Shown: one piece after another, positions 21,215-29,008 of the stretch
Position numbering within the stretch: the stretch's first letter is position 1
Layout of the letters: every line of letters begins with the position of its first letter
Source of the DNA: Acidimicrobiia bacterium
GTDB taxonomy: Bacteria; Actinomycetota; Acidimicrobiia; Spongiisociales; Spongiisociaceae
Direction of reading: 5' to 3'
Assembly: GCA_009838635.1 (NCBI GenBank)
Contig: VXRE01000006.1
Location: 1 to 36,443, forward strand
Length of the DNA stretch: 36,443 nucleotides
Made by a program: the position numbers and the translations under genes
The notes under the pieces: generated by a model
Database searches by the model: none
Told to the model about the DNA's origin: nothing
What the model saw: only the letters and a program-made list of their open reading frames with translations

Positions 21215-22402
21215 TTATTCGATGATTTTGGTGACGGTGCCTGCTCCGACGGTGCGTCCGCCTTCTCTGATGGCGAAGCGGAGTCCTTCGTCCATCGCGA
21301 TCGCCGATCCCAATTGGACGGTCATGGTGGTGTTATCTCCGGGCATGACCATCTCCACCCCCTGGGGCAACGTCACGGTTCCGGTGACGTCGGTGGTACG
21401 GAAATAGAACTGGGGCTGGTAACCGGAGAAGAACGGGTTATGCCGCCCTCCCTCGTCCTTAGTCAGCACATACACCTGGGCTTCGAACCCGGTGTGGGGG
21501 GTGATCGACCCCGGCTCCGCCAACACCTGGCCCCGCTCCACCTCGGTCTTGCCAACCCCACGGAGTAGGACACCGACGTTGTCGCCGGCCATGCCCTCAT
21601 CCAACAGCTTGCGGAACATCTCCACGCCGGTAGCCACCGTCCGCCGCGTCTCCCGGATACCTACCACCTCGACAGGGTCACCAACTTTGACGATGCCGGC
21701 CTCGACCTTGCCCGTCACTACGGTGCCTCTGCCGGTGATGGAGAACACATCCTCTATAGGCATCAAAAACGGGCGATCCACCGGACGGTCAGGAACCGGC
21801 ACATAATCGTCTACCGCCCCCACCAACTCCAACACACCCGAAGCCGCCTCCTCGTCTCCTTCTAGGGCCGCCAACGCAGACACCTGGACCACCGGCACGT
21901 CATCGCCGGGGAACCCGTAATCGTCCAACAACTCCCGAACCTCCAACTCCACCAACTCCAACAACTCCGGATCATCCACCAAATCGACCTTGTTCAAAGC
22001 CACCACCACACAAGGAACCCCCACCTGGCGAGCCAACAGAACATGCTCCCGCGTCTGGGGCATAGGACCATCCGCCGCAGACACCACCAAAACAGCCCCA
22101 TCCACCTGCGCCGCGCCGGTGATCATGTTCTTTATGTAATCAGCATGACCCGGCATGTCCACATGCGCGTAATGCCGCGCCTCCGACTCATACTCCACAT
22201 GAGCAATAGCAATAGTAATACCACGCTCACGCTCCTCAGGCGCCTTATCAATATCATCAAACACCGTAAACACATTACCCTCAACCCGCTCAGCCAACAC
22301 CCGAGTAATCGCCGCAGTCAAAGTCGTCTTCCCATGATCAATATGACCCATAGTCCCAACATTCACATGCGGCTTATCCCGCACAAAACGCTCCTTACCC
22401 AT
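21215..22402 (-). CDS. tuf: Translation elongation factor Tu
   Basis: GTPase that brings aminoacyl-tRNA to the ribosome, 395 aa. G1 is GHIDHGKT (19-26), G3 is DMPGH (82-86, Met where Cys is common), G4 is NKVD (137-140). Domains II and III are complete ([13 protein letters not shown]; the C-terminus ends [10 protein letters not shown]). The start at 22402 is fixed by AGGAGA eight bases upstream. Codon use is uneven: the N-terminal half is rich in T/G-ending codons (GGT ATT ACT ATT GCT) and lower in GC than neighbours, whereas from about 21745 C/A-ending codons dominate. It lies directly after tRNA-Met, as tufB lies after tRNAs in E. coli. Confidence 0.97.
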   Translation of the reverse strand: MGKERFVRDKPHVNVGTMGHIDHGKTTLTAAITRVLAERVEGNVFTVFDDIDKAPEERERGITIAIAHVEYESEARHYAHVDMPGHADYIKNMITGAAQVDGAVLVVSAADGPMPQTREHVLLARQVGVPCVVVALNKVDLVDDPELLELVELEVRELLDDYGFPGDDVPVVQVSALAALEGDEEAASGVLELVGAVDDYVPVPDRPVDRPFLMPIEDVFSITGRGTVVTGKVEAGIVKVGDPVEVVGIRETRRTVATGVEMFRKLLDEGMAGDNVGVLLRGVGKTEVERGQVLAEPGSITPHTGFEAQVYVLTKDEGGRHNPFFSGYQPQFYFRTTDVTGTVTLPQGVEMVMPGDNTTMTVQLGSAIAMDEGLRFAIREGGRTVGAGTVTKIIE

Positions 22403-22484
22403 GACGATTCTCTCCTCGTGTAGCAAGTAGTTGACACATACGTTCGGCGGGCCGGCCATCCCGCGTAGGACAACCGACCGCTCG

Positions 22485-22558
22485 TAGCGGCGGGCAGACT
22501 TGAACTGCCGACCTCTCGATTATGAGTCGAGCGCTCTTACCGACTGAGCTACGCCGCC
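22485..22558 (-). tRNA. metT: tRNA-Met (CAT anticodon, elongator type)
   Basis: A 74-nt cloverleaf. Acceptor GGCGGCG pairs with CGCCGCT (terminal G-U), anticodon stem CTCGA/TCGAG has loop CTCATAA, and the T arm contains AGTTCAAGTCT. It lacks the three G-C pairs of the initiator anticodon stem, so it is elongator Met; a lysidine-modified tRNA-Ile is a less likely reading. CCA is not encoded. Confidence 0.92.
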
Positions 22559-22596
22559 TGGCCCTTGGGCAGGACAGGCTGTTCACCTGCCTGCCG

Positions 22597-22670
22597 AGCC
22601 CCCTTCCGGATTCGAACCGGAGACCTCCTCCTTACCATGGAGGCGCTCTGGCCTACTGAGCTAAGGGGGC
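22597..22670 (-). tRNA. thrT: tRNA-Thr (GGT anticodon)
   Basis: A 74-nt cloverleaf. Acceptor GCCCCCT pairs with AGGGGGC, anticodon stem CCTCC/GGAGG has loop ATGGTAA, and the T arm is CCGGTTCGAATCCGG. It belongs to the same tRNA cluster upstream of tuf. Confidence 0.94.
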
Positions 22671-22703
22671 CTGTCAGGGCGGACGATCAACCGTCCGCGC
22701 CGG

Positions 22704-22785
22704 TGCCGGGAGAAGGATTCGAACCTCCGAAGGCATCGCCGGCAGATTTACAGTCTGCTCCCTTTGGCCGCTCGGGCATCCCGGC
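22704..22785 (-). tRNA. tRNA-Tyr (GTA anticodon)
   Basis: An 82-nt class II tRNA with a long variable arm. Acceptor GCCGGGA pairs with TCCCGGC, anticodon stem GCAGA/TCTGC has loop CTGTAAA, and the T arm is GGAGGTTCGAATCCTTC. It is first in the tRNA-Tyr/Thr/Met/tuf transcript. Confidence 0.94.
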
Positions 22786-22820
22786 ACGGGTGGCAGACGC
22801 CACCGGTTTCTGGCGCAAGA

Positions 22821-22826
22821 ATGCTA
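22821..22826 (-). promoter_or_regulatory. Possible -10 element for the tRNA-tuf operon
   Basis: The minus strand reads TAGCAT about 35 bp before the tRNA-Tyr 5' end. A TTTCCG hexamer at 17-bp spacing is a weak -35. Confidence 0.35.
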
Positions 22827-22870
22827 GTCGCTCCGATCCGCCGCGGAAACAAGCACGCGGCGCCCGCCGA

Positions 22871-22975
22871 TCAGATCCGGTAGTACATGTTCTCGAGCCG
22901 GCGAACCCTCTCCTCGATGGGCGGATGGGTGGAGAACAGCCGGCCGGCTCCGGCCGGACGCCGCCCGCCGAACGC
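22871..22975 (-). pseudogene. htpX: In-frame C-terminal continuation of htpX beyond the amber codon
   Basis: 34 codons plus TGA in the same frame as htpX: AFGGRRPAGAGRLFSTHP... through ...RRLENMYYRI. It contains the conserved STHPP motif of the family C-terminus, so it belongs to the gene and not to an intergenic region. Confidence 0.8.
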
Positions 22976-23731
22976 CTATAGCGGGTCGGCGATGCACAAC
23001 TGGCTCACCGCCGGGTTCACGTCCATCGGTATCCTTCCCGATGCGCTCCCGATCTTCTGCAAGGCCCGGGCCAGGCTGAGCGGCTGGCCGGTCATCTCGG
23101 CGCCCGAGCGATCGGCCTGGTACTCGCGAGCCCGCGAGATCGCCATCCGGATCACCATGCCGGCCAGCGGCGCCAGGATCATTGCGGCCAGGGCCACCAC
23201 CAAGCCGATCGCGTTGTTGTTGCGACGGCCTCCGCCCCCGAACCAGAAGGCCATCCGGGCGAAGATGGACAGGGCGGCGGCGAGCATCGCGGCGATCGAG
23301 GAGATCAGAATGTCACGGTTGCGGACATGGGAGAGCTCGTGCGCGATGACACCCTCTAGTTCGTCATCCCGCATGATCTCGAGGATGCCCGTGGTGACGG
23401 CGACGGCGGCGTTCTTGGGATTGCGACCGGTGGCGAAGGCGTTGGGCTGGGCGGAATCGATCAGGTGGATGGAGGGCACGGGCATGTTCGACGAGGCGGC
23501 CAGGCGGCGCACCATGCCGTAGACCTTGGGCAGCTCCTGCTCGGTCACGGGTCGGGCCCGGCTCATGGCGAGGGCCATCTTGGCGGAGAAGAAGTAGGCG
23601 CCGAGGTTGAGCAGGGCTGCGAACCCCAAACCGATGTATATGCCCTGGGAGCCGCCGAACAGCGCCCATCCGAGCATCCAGACGAGCGCGCTCATCAGGC
23701 TCAACAGCGCGACCGTCTTCAGGTTGTTCAT
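22976..23731 (-). CDS. htpX: HtpX-family membrane zinc metalloprotease, truncated by an in-frame amber codon
   Basis: M48 protease for membrane-protein quality control. From MNNLKTVALL: two N-terminal transmembrane helices (about 5-50), the zinc motif HELSH (131-135), two more helices (about 143-195), and the third ligand Glu203 in AREYQAD. The ORF ends at 251 aa after CIADPL with TAG. The same frame then continues for 34 codons with the normal HtpX ending (GRLFSTHPPIEERVRRLENM). Full length would be about 286 aa, matching the family. Either the gene is freshly broken, the base is an error, or the stop is read through. The start is uncertain, since no strong ribosome site is visible; the track extends 22 codons upstream into the inverted-repeat element. 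Confidence 0.85.
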   Translation of the reverse strand: MNNLKTVALLSLMSALVWMLGWALFGGSQGIYIGLGFAALLNLGAYFFSAKMALAMSRARPVTEQELPKVYGMVRRLAASSNMPVPSIHLIDSAQPNAFATGRNPKNAAVAVTTGILEIMRDDELEGVIAHELSHVRNRDILISSIAAMLAAALSIFARMAFWFGGGGRRNNNAIGLVVALAAMILAPLAGMVIRMAISRAREYQADRSGAEMTGQPLSLARALQKIGSASGRIPMDVNPAVSQLCIADPL

Positions 23732-23754
23732 GGTGATCGGATCATAATGGTGCC

Positions 23755-23857
23755 AGGAGGGTACTGAAAAATGTCCAGTTGGCCAGGTAGCCGGCAATAA
23801 AACCCCAGGTCAAAGTGTCGTAAGCCAATCCTTGCCCGTCTTTTTCAGCACCCTCCT
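23755..23857. mobile_element. MITE-like element with 17-bp terminal inverted repeats
   Basis: A 103-bp non-coding segment bounded by AGGAGGGTACTGAAAAA and the inverse of AGGAGGGTGCTGAAAAA (16 of 17 match). The interior has no ORF of its own. Length and terminal repeats fit a miniature inverted-repeat element derived from an insertion sequence. No clear target duplication is seen, and the element touches the 5' end of htpX. A long-loop transcription terminator is an alternative. Confidence 0.5.
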
Positions 23858-23864
23858 AGGACCG

Positions 23865-24938
23865 CTATCGGGTGGCCACCAGGACCCGGAAGTCGCCGAA
23901 ACCCCGGGGGTGCAGCAGGGTGTCGATCTCCTTCACCCTCGACCGGAGACGGAGCCGCTCGATCGGATCGCCGCCCCGCGCCTCCGCCAGCTCCCGCCTG
24001 CGTAGTTCCTCCCTCCTGGCGTCCAGCCCCAGCTCGGACAGGAACTCGTCCTGGCGGCATAGCCTGGTCTGCATTCCCCGGTCGGAGGCCACCCTGGCCA
24101 GGGCAGAGAAGTCGACGTCGGCGGTTATGTCCATAGAGCCCGGCTCGTCGAGCGGATGCCGGGAGAGGTGATGAGCCCGATAGGTTCGCAGCGTCCCACC
24201 CCTGCGGCGGCGGGGCAGGAGTCCTTCCGAAGTGTCCCCGTAGTCGATGACCACGACCGCGCCGGCCTCGAGCAGATCGATCATCCGAAGCATCCAGTCG
24301 CTAGCAGCCGGCTGGCACTCCACCACCCCACCGGCGGGCACACCTGCGGCATGCGCCTCCAGCCAGGCCAGCACCTCGGGACGGGCGGGCGCCTCCACCA
24401 GCACCAGATCGGCGCCTTCGGACCAGACCCGGCGCTCCGACCAGCCCCCGTCCTCCGCCCGTACCGCAATTGCCACCGGAAGGTTGTCCACGACCTCGTT
24501 GGCGATGACCACTCCCCGGAAGCGATCCGGTTCCCGGCGGTCCGGCACCACCTCGACAACCGGGAGCGCCTGGCGGAGTGCCTGCCGGGCGGCGGGAGAG
24601 GCCTCCAGCGCCACGGTTCGGGGCGTCCAGTCCAGCGCACCTAGCAGCGGACACAGCAGGGTGCCCGACCCCGCTCCCACCTCCAGCAGGGTGAACCCGG
24701 CCGGGCGGCCCAGCCGCCGGAACTCCCGGCCCACGAAGCGGGCGAGCGTGGCCCCGAACTCGGCGCTCGTCTCGGGGCTGGTCAGGAAGTCCCCCTCGGC
24801 CCGGGACCGCAGCGGCCCCGAAGCGAAGTACCCGCCGTCGGGGTCGTAGAGCGCCATCTCCATGAAGCGGTCGAACGGGATCGGCCCCTCACGGTGGATC
24901 AGGCGGCGGATCCGCCCCTGGAGCCCGCTCCGCTTCAT
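23865..24938 (-). CDS. SAM-dependent methyltransferase, MidA/NDUFAF7 (DUF185) family
   Basis: 357 aa. The family's N-terminal block PIPFDRFMEMALYDPDGGYF is followed by GDFLTSPETSAEFG, then the SAM-binding loop LLEVGAGSGTLL, ANEVVDNLPV, VVVIDYGD and the late motif DITADVDFSALAR. The eukaryotic relative NDUFAF7 methylates an arginine of a complex I subunit; bacterial substrates are mostly unknown. It is downstream of the nucleoside-phosphorylase operon in the same direction but separated by a heptamer array, so it may be a separate unit. The ATG start has no strong ribosome site. Confidence 0.85.
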   Translation of the reverse strand: MKRSGLQGRIRRLIHREGPIPFDRFMEMALYDPDGGYFASGPLRSRAEGDFLTSPETSAEFGATLARFVGREFRRLGRPAGFTLLEVGAGSGTLLCPLLGALDWTPRTVALEASPAARQALRQALPVVEVVPDRREPDRFRGVVIANEVVDNLPVAIAVRAEDGGWSERRVWSEGADLVLVEAPARPEVLAWLEAHAAGVPAGGVVECQPAASDWMLRMIDLLEAGAVVVIDYGDTSEGLLPRRRRGGTLRTYRAHHLSRHPLDEPGSMDITADVDFSALARVASDRGMQTRLCRQDEFLSELGLDARREELRRRELAEARGGDPIERLRLRSRVKEIDTLLHPRGFGDFRVLVATR

Positions 24939-24960
24939 AACGTGCCCTGAGCAGTGGTCG

Positions 24961-25030
24961 CTAGTTGGTAGTTAGTAGTTAACATAGAATTATACTGACT
25001 AGAAACTAGCAACTAGAAACTACAAACTAG
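24961..25030 (-). repeat. Heptanucleotide repeat array with inverted arms at punA 3' end
   Basis: On the minus strand: TAGTTTG, TAGTTTC, TAGTTGC, TAGTTTC, TAGTCAG in 7-bp steps, then an AT-rich loop, then inverted units (TTAACTACTAACTACCAACTAG). The stop codon of the phosphorylase gene is the TAG of unit 2; unit 1 is translated in another frame as the last residues. The arms could form a hairpin terminating the operon. Confidence 0.8.
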
Positions 25031-25844
25031 GAAGCAGGGCGTCGAAGAGCGCCCGGAGGTCTCCGGCTGCCCGGCCGGCCGTCTCGATGACCTCCTCGCC
25101 GGTGATCTTGCGGCCGGCCAACCCGGCTGCCCGGTTGGTACACAGCGATATTCCAAGCACCTCCGCGCCCATGTGGCGAGCGGCGATGGCTTCCGGCACG
25201 GTGGACATCCCGATCAGGTCGGCGCCCAAAGTGATGGCCATCCTGATCTCGGCCGGGGTCTCGAACATCGGCCCGCGCCACCACATGTAGACACCTTCAT
25301 GCAGCGAGATCCCCACCGAGGAGGCAGCGGCGATGGCTATCCGGCGCAGCGCCGGGGAGTACACGTCGGTCATGTCGGGGAATCGGGTTCCGAGGCGTTC
25401 ATCGTTGTCGCCGCGCAAGGGGCCGAGACCGGTCGGGTTGATGTGGTCGGTCAGGAGTACGAGGTCGCCGGGATCGATGCCGGGCGTGCATCCACCGGAG
25501 GCGTTGGTCAGGACCACCTTGCGGGCGCCGGCCATGACGGCCGCTCGCACCGGAAAGACGATCTCGGCCGGGCTGTAGCCCTCGAAGTGATGGACCCGGC
25601 CCGAGTAGAGCAACACCCGGTTGCCGCCCATCTCGAGGGAGTAGGCGGTGCCGGCGTGACCGGGAGCGGAGGGTTGCGGGAAGCCAGGTATCTCCGAGTA
25701 CGGGATTGCCACCGCACCATCGAGAGTGTCGGGATAGCCGCCGAGACCCGAGCCCAGCACGGCCACCACATCGTGGGCGTCCCGCCCGGTGAGCCGGTTG
25801 AGAACCTCCGCCGCCTCCGTGAGACGCTGGTACAGATCGCCCAT
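25020..25844 (-). CDS. punA: Purine nucleoside phosphorylase, trimeric PNP/MTAP family
   Basis: 274 aa from MGDLYQRLTEAAEVL. It phosphorolyses a purine (or 5'-modified purine) nucleoside to base plus (deoxy)ribose-1-phosphate. Motifs: LGSGLGGYPD (phosphate loop), SGRVHHFEGY, NASGGCTPGIDPGDLVLLTD, RGPMFETPAEIRM, and the base-site region LGISLCTNRAAGL with the Asn typical of 6-oxopurine enzymes. The start at 25844 has AAGG about five bases upstream; the track start extends back into the preceding gene. In this locus a role as 5'-methylthioinosine/5'-deoxyinosine phosphorylase is inferred from the neighbouring deaminase and mtnA. The last codons lie in a heptamer array. Confidence 0.85.
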   Translation of the reverse strand: MGDLYQRLTEAAEVLNRLTGRDAHDVVAVLGSGLGGYPDTLDGAVAIPYSEIPGFPQPSAPGHAGTAYSLEMGGNRVLLYSGRVHHFEGYSPAEIVFPVRAAVMAGARKVVLTNASGGCTPGIDPGDLVLLTDHINPTGLGPLRGDNDERLGTRFPDMTDVYSPALRRIAIAAASSVGISLHEGVYMWWRGPMFETPAEIRMAITLGADLIGMSTVPEAIAARHMGAEVLGISLCTNRAAGLAGRKITGEEVIETAGRAAGDLRALFDALLPSL

Positions 25845-25875
25845 CACCACCTTGTATCCGCTGCCGGACGGCCGG

Positions 25876-26601
25876 TCAGCCGTCGATGAGGGCATCCAGT
25901 CCGATGTCGATCATCGCCTCCACCGCGTCATAGACGACCTGGCGGTGCGGATCGTAACCCCCCGCCTCCCTGTGGAGGGGATTGCCGTCCGCTACCAGCA
26001 CCGCCCCGGTGGTCAGCGAGTTGAGCGAGCCATTGACGAACAGGGCGGCACACTCCATCTCGACCGCGATGGCGCCCGCCCGGTGCCAGAACTCCAGGTC
26101 GCCCCCTAGCACCTCGCCCGGATAGAACAGCGAGTGGGTGAGCACCACGCCCTCGTGGGAGCGGCGCCTAGTGGAGGCGACCGCCCGGCGGATCGCGGTG
26201 ACCACGTCTACCGAAGCGAGCGCCGGGAAGGGCGCGGGGACCATGGCGTCGGTGACACCGTCGGCGCGGATGGCGCCGGTGACGATCACCAGATCGCCGT
26301 CCTCGACCTCGACGGCCAGACCCCCGCAGGTTCCGGTCCGGATGATCCGGCGGACGCCGGCGCGGCTCAACTCCTCGAACACGATGACCGCTCCGGGCGC
26401 TCCCACCCCGTGCGAAGCCACGGCCACGTCGACGCCTCGATGGGTCCCGCCGTACGTCACGTACTCCCGGAAGCTGCCCAGCATCCGCCGACCCTCGAGG
26501 CGCCGGGCGGCCAGCTCCGCCCGGGCGGGATCGCCCATCACCAGCACCCGCTCGGGCACGTCATCCGGATCCACCCGAAGGATCGGGGTCAGTTCGGCCA
26601 T
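25876..26601 (-). CDS. Nucleoside phosphorylase, hexameric NP-I family (uridine phosphorylase/DeoD-like)
   Basis: 241 aa. Family features: VMGDPARAELAARRL (phosphate site), YGGTHRGVDVAVASHGVGAP, RTGTCGGLAVEVEDGDLVI, the ribose-binding motif AVEMECAALF, and a late ADGNPL in place of the SDH of DeoD. It cleaves a nucleoside with phosphate; whether uridine or a purine nucleoside is preferred cannot be decided. GAGGAGG seven bases upstream fixes the start. It is 28 bp downstream of the aldolase-SDR gene and 31 bp upstream of punA, so this operon carries two phosphorylases of different NP-I branches. Confidence 0.83.
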   Translation of the reverse strand: MAELTPILRVDPDDVPERVLVMGDPARAELAARRLEGRRMLGSFREYVTYGGTHRGVDVAVASHGVGAPGAVIVFEELSRAGVRRIIRTGTCGGLAVEVEDGDLVIVTGAIRADGVTDAMVPAPFPALASVDVVTAIRRAVASTRRRSHEGVVLTHSLFYPGEVLGGDLEFWHRAGAIAVEMECAALFVNGSLNSLTTGAVLVADGNPLHREAGGYDPHRQVVYDAVEAMIDIGLDALIDG

Positions 26602-26629
26602 CCAAACACCTCCTCGACCGGCAGCCTAT

Positions 26630-28603
26630 TCAGACCACCCGTTCGTTGCCTCCGTCCACGGGGACCTGCGCGCCCGTGGTCACCGCGAAGGCATCCCCGC
26701 ACAGTTCGACCACCACTCTGGCGACGGCGGCCGAGGTCACCTCGGCCGACAGGAGGTTCCGGGTCCGGTACTCGGCCTCGCTGAGCCCGTAGGCGGCGGC
26801 CCGCTGAGCGATCAGATCCTCGTCCCAGAGTCCGGTGTCGAACACCCCGTCCGGATGCACCAGGTTGACCCGGATGCCGTCATCGGCCCACTCGAGAGCC
26901 GCCACCCGGGCCAGCTGGGTGACGGCCGCCTTGGAGGCGGAGTAAGCGGCGACACCGCGGCCGGGAGCGGCGACGTTCTTGGAGGCGATCACCACCACCC
27001 GGCCTCCCACCGGGGAGCAGGCCAGGAAGGGATGGACGGAGGCGAGGAGGGTGGCCACGGCGTCCGCGTTGACGGACAGCGTCGCCCGCCACCGGTCCTC
27101 GTCGAGCTCGCCGACCGGCTGGGCCTTGCCGAACACCCCGGCCGCCGGCACCACGATGTCGATGCCCCCGAACCGCTCCACCCCCGCCTCGATCGCCGCC
27201 TGCTGGGCGGAGCTGTCGGTCACGTCCACCGCCACGCCCAGCCAGGCCGGACCATCGAAAGCGTCCACGACCGCTCCGTCACGGTCCAGGCCGACCACCG
27301 CGCATCCCCTCGACAGCAGGGCCGCAGCGCAGGCCCGGCCGATGCCCGAAGCGGCTCCGGTCACGACCGCCACCATGCCGGCGAACTCCGGAGGCCTGCC
27401 CGCCCGGCGCAGCTTGGCCTGCTCCAGATCCCAGTACTCGCAGTCGAACAGATGGCCCGCCTCGAGCGCCACGTACCCGCCCAGATGGTCCTCGGCGCGT
27501 TCGAGGACGGGCATGGTGTGCTGGTAGATGTCGGCGGCGATCCCGGAGGCCTTGGCGGTCTCGCCCACGGTCAGGAGACCCAACTCCCTGTCCACCACCA
27601 CCCGCGGCGCCGGATCGAGCATGGTCAGCTCGGTCCGGGCGCGGTGCCGGTTCTCCTCGAAGTAGTGCTGGTAGCCGTCAACGTAGGCGTCCACGTCGGT
27701 GCCCACCATGGGGCACCGCTTGGTACGGATGACGTGGTCGGGCGTGAGCGGGCCCCGGGTGGCCAGGCTCCCCAGGTCGGGCCGGCCCACGAAGCGGGAC
27801 GCCGCGGCGTTCGTATGGCGGGTCATGATCATCGGCTTGCCTGCCGCAGCCGAGATCTGGTTGCGGAGCCGGGCCAGCGCTACCGGCGCTGCCGGAGGGA
27901 GCCCCGCCTCGTCTTGGGTAGGCGCCAGCGGGGCGCGGGCGTCGAGCCACTCCTCGGCCCTGGTGATCAGCTCGATATGGCGGCCGTATGCCTCCTTCGT
28001 GGTGTCCCCGAAGGTGAACAGGCCATGGTTGAGGAGGACCATTCCGGTGGCGCCCTCGTGCGGCTGAGCGCGCCAGATCTCTACCACCAGTCGGGCGAGG
28101 TCGAAGCCGGGCATGACGTAGGGCACCACCAGCACGTCGCTTCCGAATACCTCCCGGATCCGCCCCTCCCCGTCGGCCAGGTTGGTGAGGGTGACGATCA
28201 CGTCCGCATGGCTGTGCTGGACGGCCCGGTAGGGCAGGAAGGCGTGCAGCAGGGTCTCGACCGAAGGTTGCGGGGCGGCCGGGTCGAGGCGGGCGGCGGA
28301 CAGCTCCCGCATCATGTCCGGATCGGAGAGCCGGTCGAGCGACAGCAGGTCTTGGAGCCGGTCGATCGGCAGGGGTGTGAACCCCGGCGCCTCGATGGTG
28401 GACAGGTCCCACCCCGAGCCCTTCACGTAGAGGGCTTCGATGGTGCGGCCCGTTATGTCGCGAAACGGCGCCTTGACGGATGTGTTGCCGCCGCCGTGCA
28501 GCACGAGGAAGGGGTCGCTCCCCAGCAGGCGTGATCCGTAGACACACCCACCGAGCGGCCCTTCGAATGCCGCCGCCTCAGTGTCGTCCCACCTGTCTTC
28601 CAT
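26630..28603 (-). CDS. Bifunctional class II aldolase / short-chain dehydrogenase
   Basis: 657 aa fusion. Residues 1-380 are a class II aldolase/adducin-type domain: LHGGGNTS (35-42), catalytic-type Glu in PSVET (116), metal-ligand histidines in QHSHAD (130, 132) and NHGLFTFG (193). Residues 405-655 are an SDR: TGAASGIG (415-422), Ser541, YSASK (554-558). Fusions of this kind are usually named rhamnulose-1-phosphate aldolase/lactaldehyde dehydrogenase. Here no rhamnose genes are near, whereas nucleoside phosphorylases, an MTA-type deaminase and mtnA are. I infer cleavage of 5-methylthioribulose-1-phosphate or 5-deoxyribulose-1-phosphate to DHAP and an aldehyde, with the SDR domain acting on that aldehyde. 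The start has GGGAG six bases upstream. Confidence 0.85.
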   Translation of the reverse strand: MEDRWDDTEAAAFEGPLGGCVYGSRLLGSDPFLVLHGGGNTSVKAPFRDITGRTIEALYVKGSGWDLSTIEAPGFTPLPIDRLQDLLSLDRLSDPDMMRELSAARLDPAAPQPSVETLLHAFLPYRAVQHSHADVIVTLTNLADGEGRIREVFGSDVLVVPYVMPGFDLARLVVEIWRAQPHEGATGMVLLNHGLFTFGDTTKEAYGRHIELITRAEEWLDARAPLAPTQDEAGLPPAAPVALARLRNQISAAAGKPMIMTRHTNAAASRFVGRPDLGSLATRGPLTPDHVIRTKRCPMVGTDVDAYVDGYQHYFEENRHRARTELTMLDPAPRVVVDRELGLLTVGETAKASGIAADIYQHTMPVLERAEDHLGGYVALEAGHLFDCEYWDLEQAKLRRAGRPPEFAGMVAVVTGAASGIGRACAAALLSRGCAVVGLDRDGAVVDAFDGPAWLGVAVDVTDSSAQQAAIEAGVERFGGIDIVVPAAGVFGKAQPVGELDEDRWRATLSVNADAVATLLASVHPFLACSPVGGRVVVIASKNVAAPGRGVAAYSASKAAVTQLARVAALEWADDGIRVNLVHPDGVFDTGLWDEDLIAQRAAAYGLSEAEYRTRNLLSAEVTSAAVARVVVELCGDAFAVTTGAQVPVDGGNERVV

Positions 28604-28661
28604 CAGAATCTCCCAGGCCCTGCGGGAGCAAGACTAAACCGGGACCGGCTGGCGGTCGCGG

Positions 28662-28955
28662 TCAGGCGATACGGGTCATCCGGGTGACCACCACGGACTC
28701 GGTATGGTCCGCAATGGCGGCCAGGCCATCGGCGATGTGGGGTTCGTCGAGGTGAGCGTCGAGGTCGGCTTCGTTACGCCAGAGGGCAACGAAGCAGAAG
28801 AGCCCGGGTTCGCTGCGGACCTCGTGCAGCCGGTAAACGAGGCAACCCTCCTCCTCACGGGTGGGCGCGACCATCGCGATGAGAGCGTCCCGCACGGTCT
28901 CCTCCGATCCGGGAACGGCCCGCACCCGGGCCACGGCTGTGAGAGCGCCCGCCAT
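28662..28955 (-). CDS. Antibiotic biosynthesis monooxygenase (ABM)-fold protein
   Basis: 97 aa from MAGALTAVARVRAVPGSEET. The pattern is a small dimeric alpha/beta ABM domain: VRDALIAMVAPTREEEGCLVYRLHEVRSEP, FVALWRNEADLDAHLDEPHI. Such proteins include YgiN-type quinol monooxygenases and many of unknown role. The track ORF starts 105 codons upstream inside the preceding SDR gene, in the wrong composition; the internal ATG at 28955 gives the family length. It lies within the minus-strand operon between an SDR and the aldolase-SDR, so it may act on an aldehyde or quinone intermediate, but this is a guess. Confidence 0.75.
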   Translation of the reverse strand: MAGALTAVARVRAVPGSEETVRDALIAMVAPTREEEGCLVYRLHEVRSEPGLFCFVALWRNEADLDAHLDEPHIADGLAAIADHTESVVVTRMTRIA

Positions 28956-29008
28956 GGAGTTCAACTGTACCGCCCTTCCCGCTTGCCGGGACAGGAGTGA
29001 GTCAGGGT

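Noticed and set aside
26138-28534. 798-aa plus-strand ORF opposite the phosphorylase and aldolase-SDR genes
   Set aside because: Antisense shadow spanning two real genes, with no recognisable motif.
28662-28955. Small protein as L-rhamnose mutarotase, supporting a rhamnose operon
   Set aside because: Motifs fit the ABM domain and not RhaM, and no other rhamnose gene is present.
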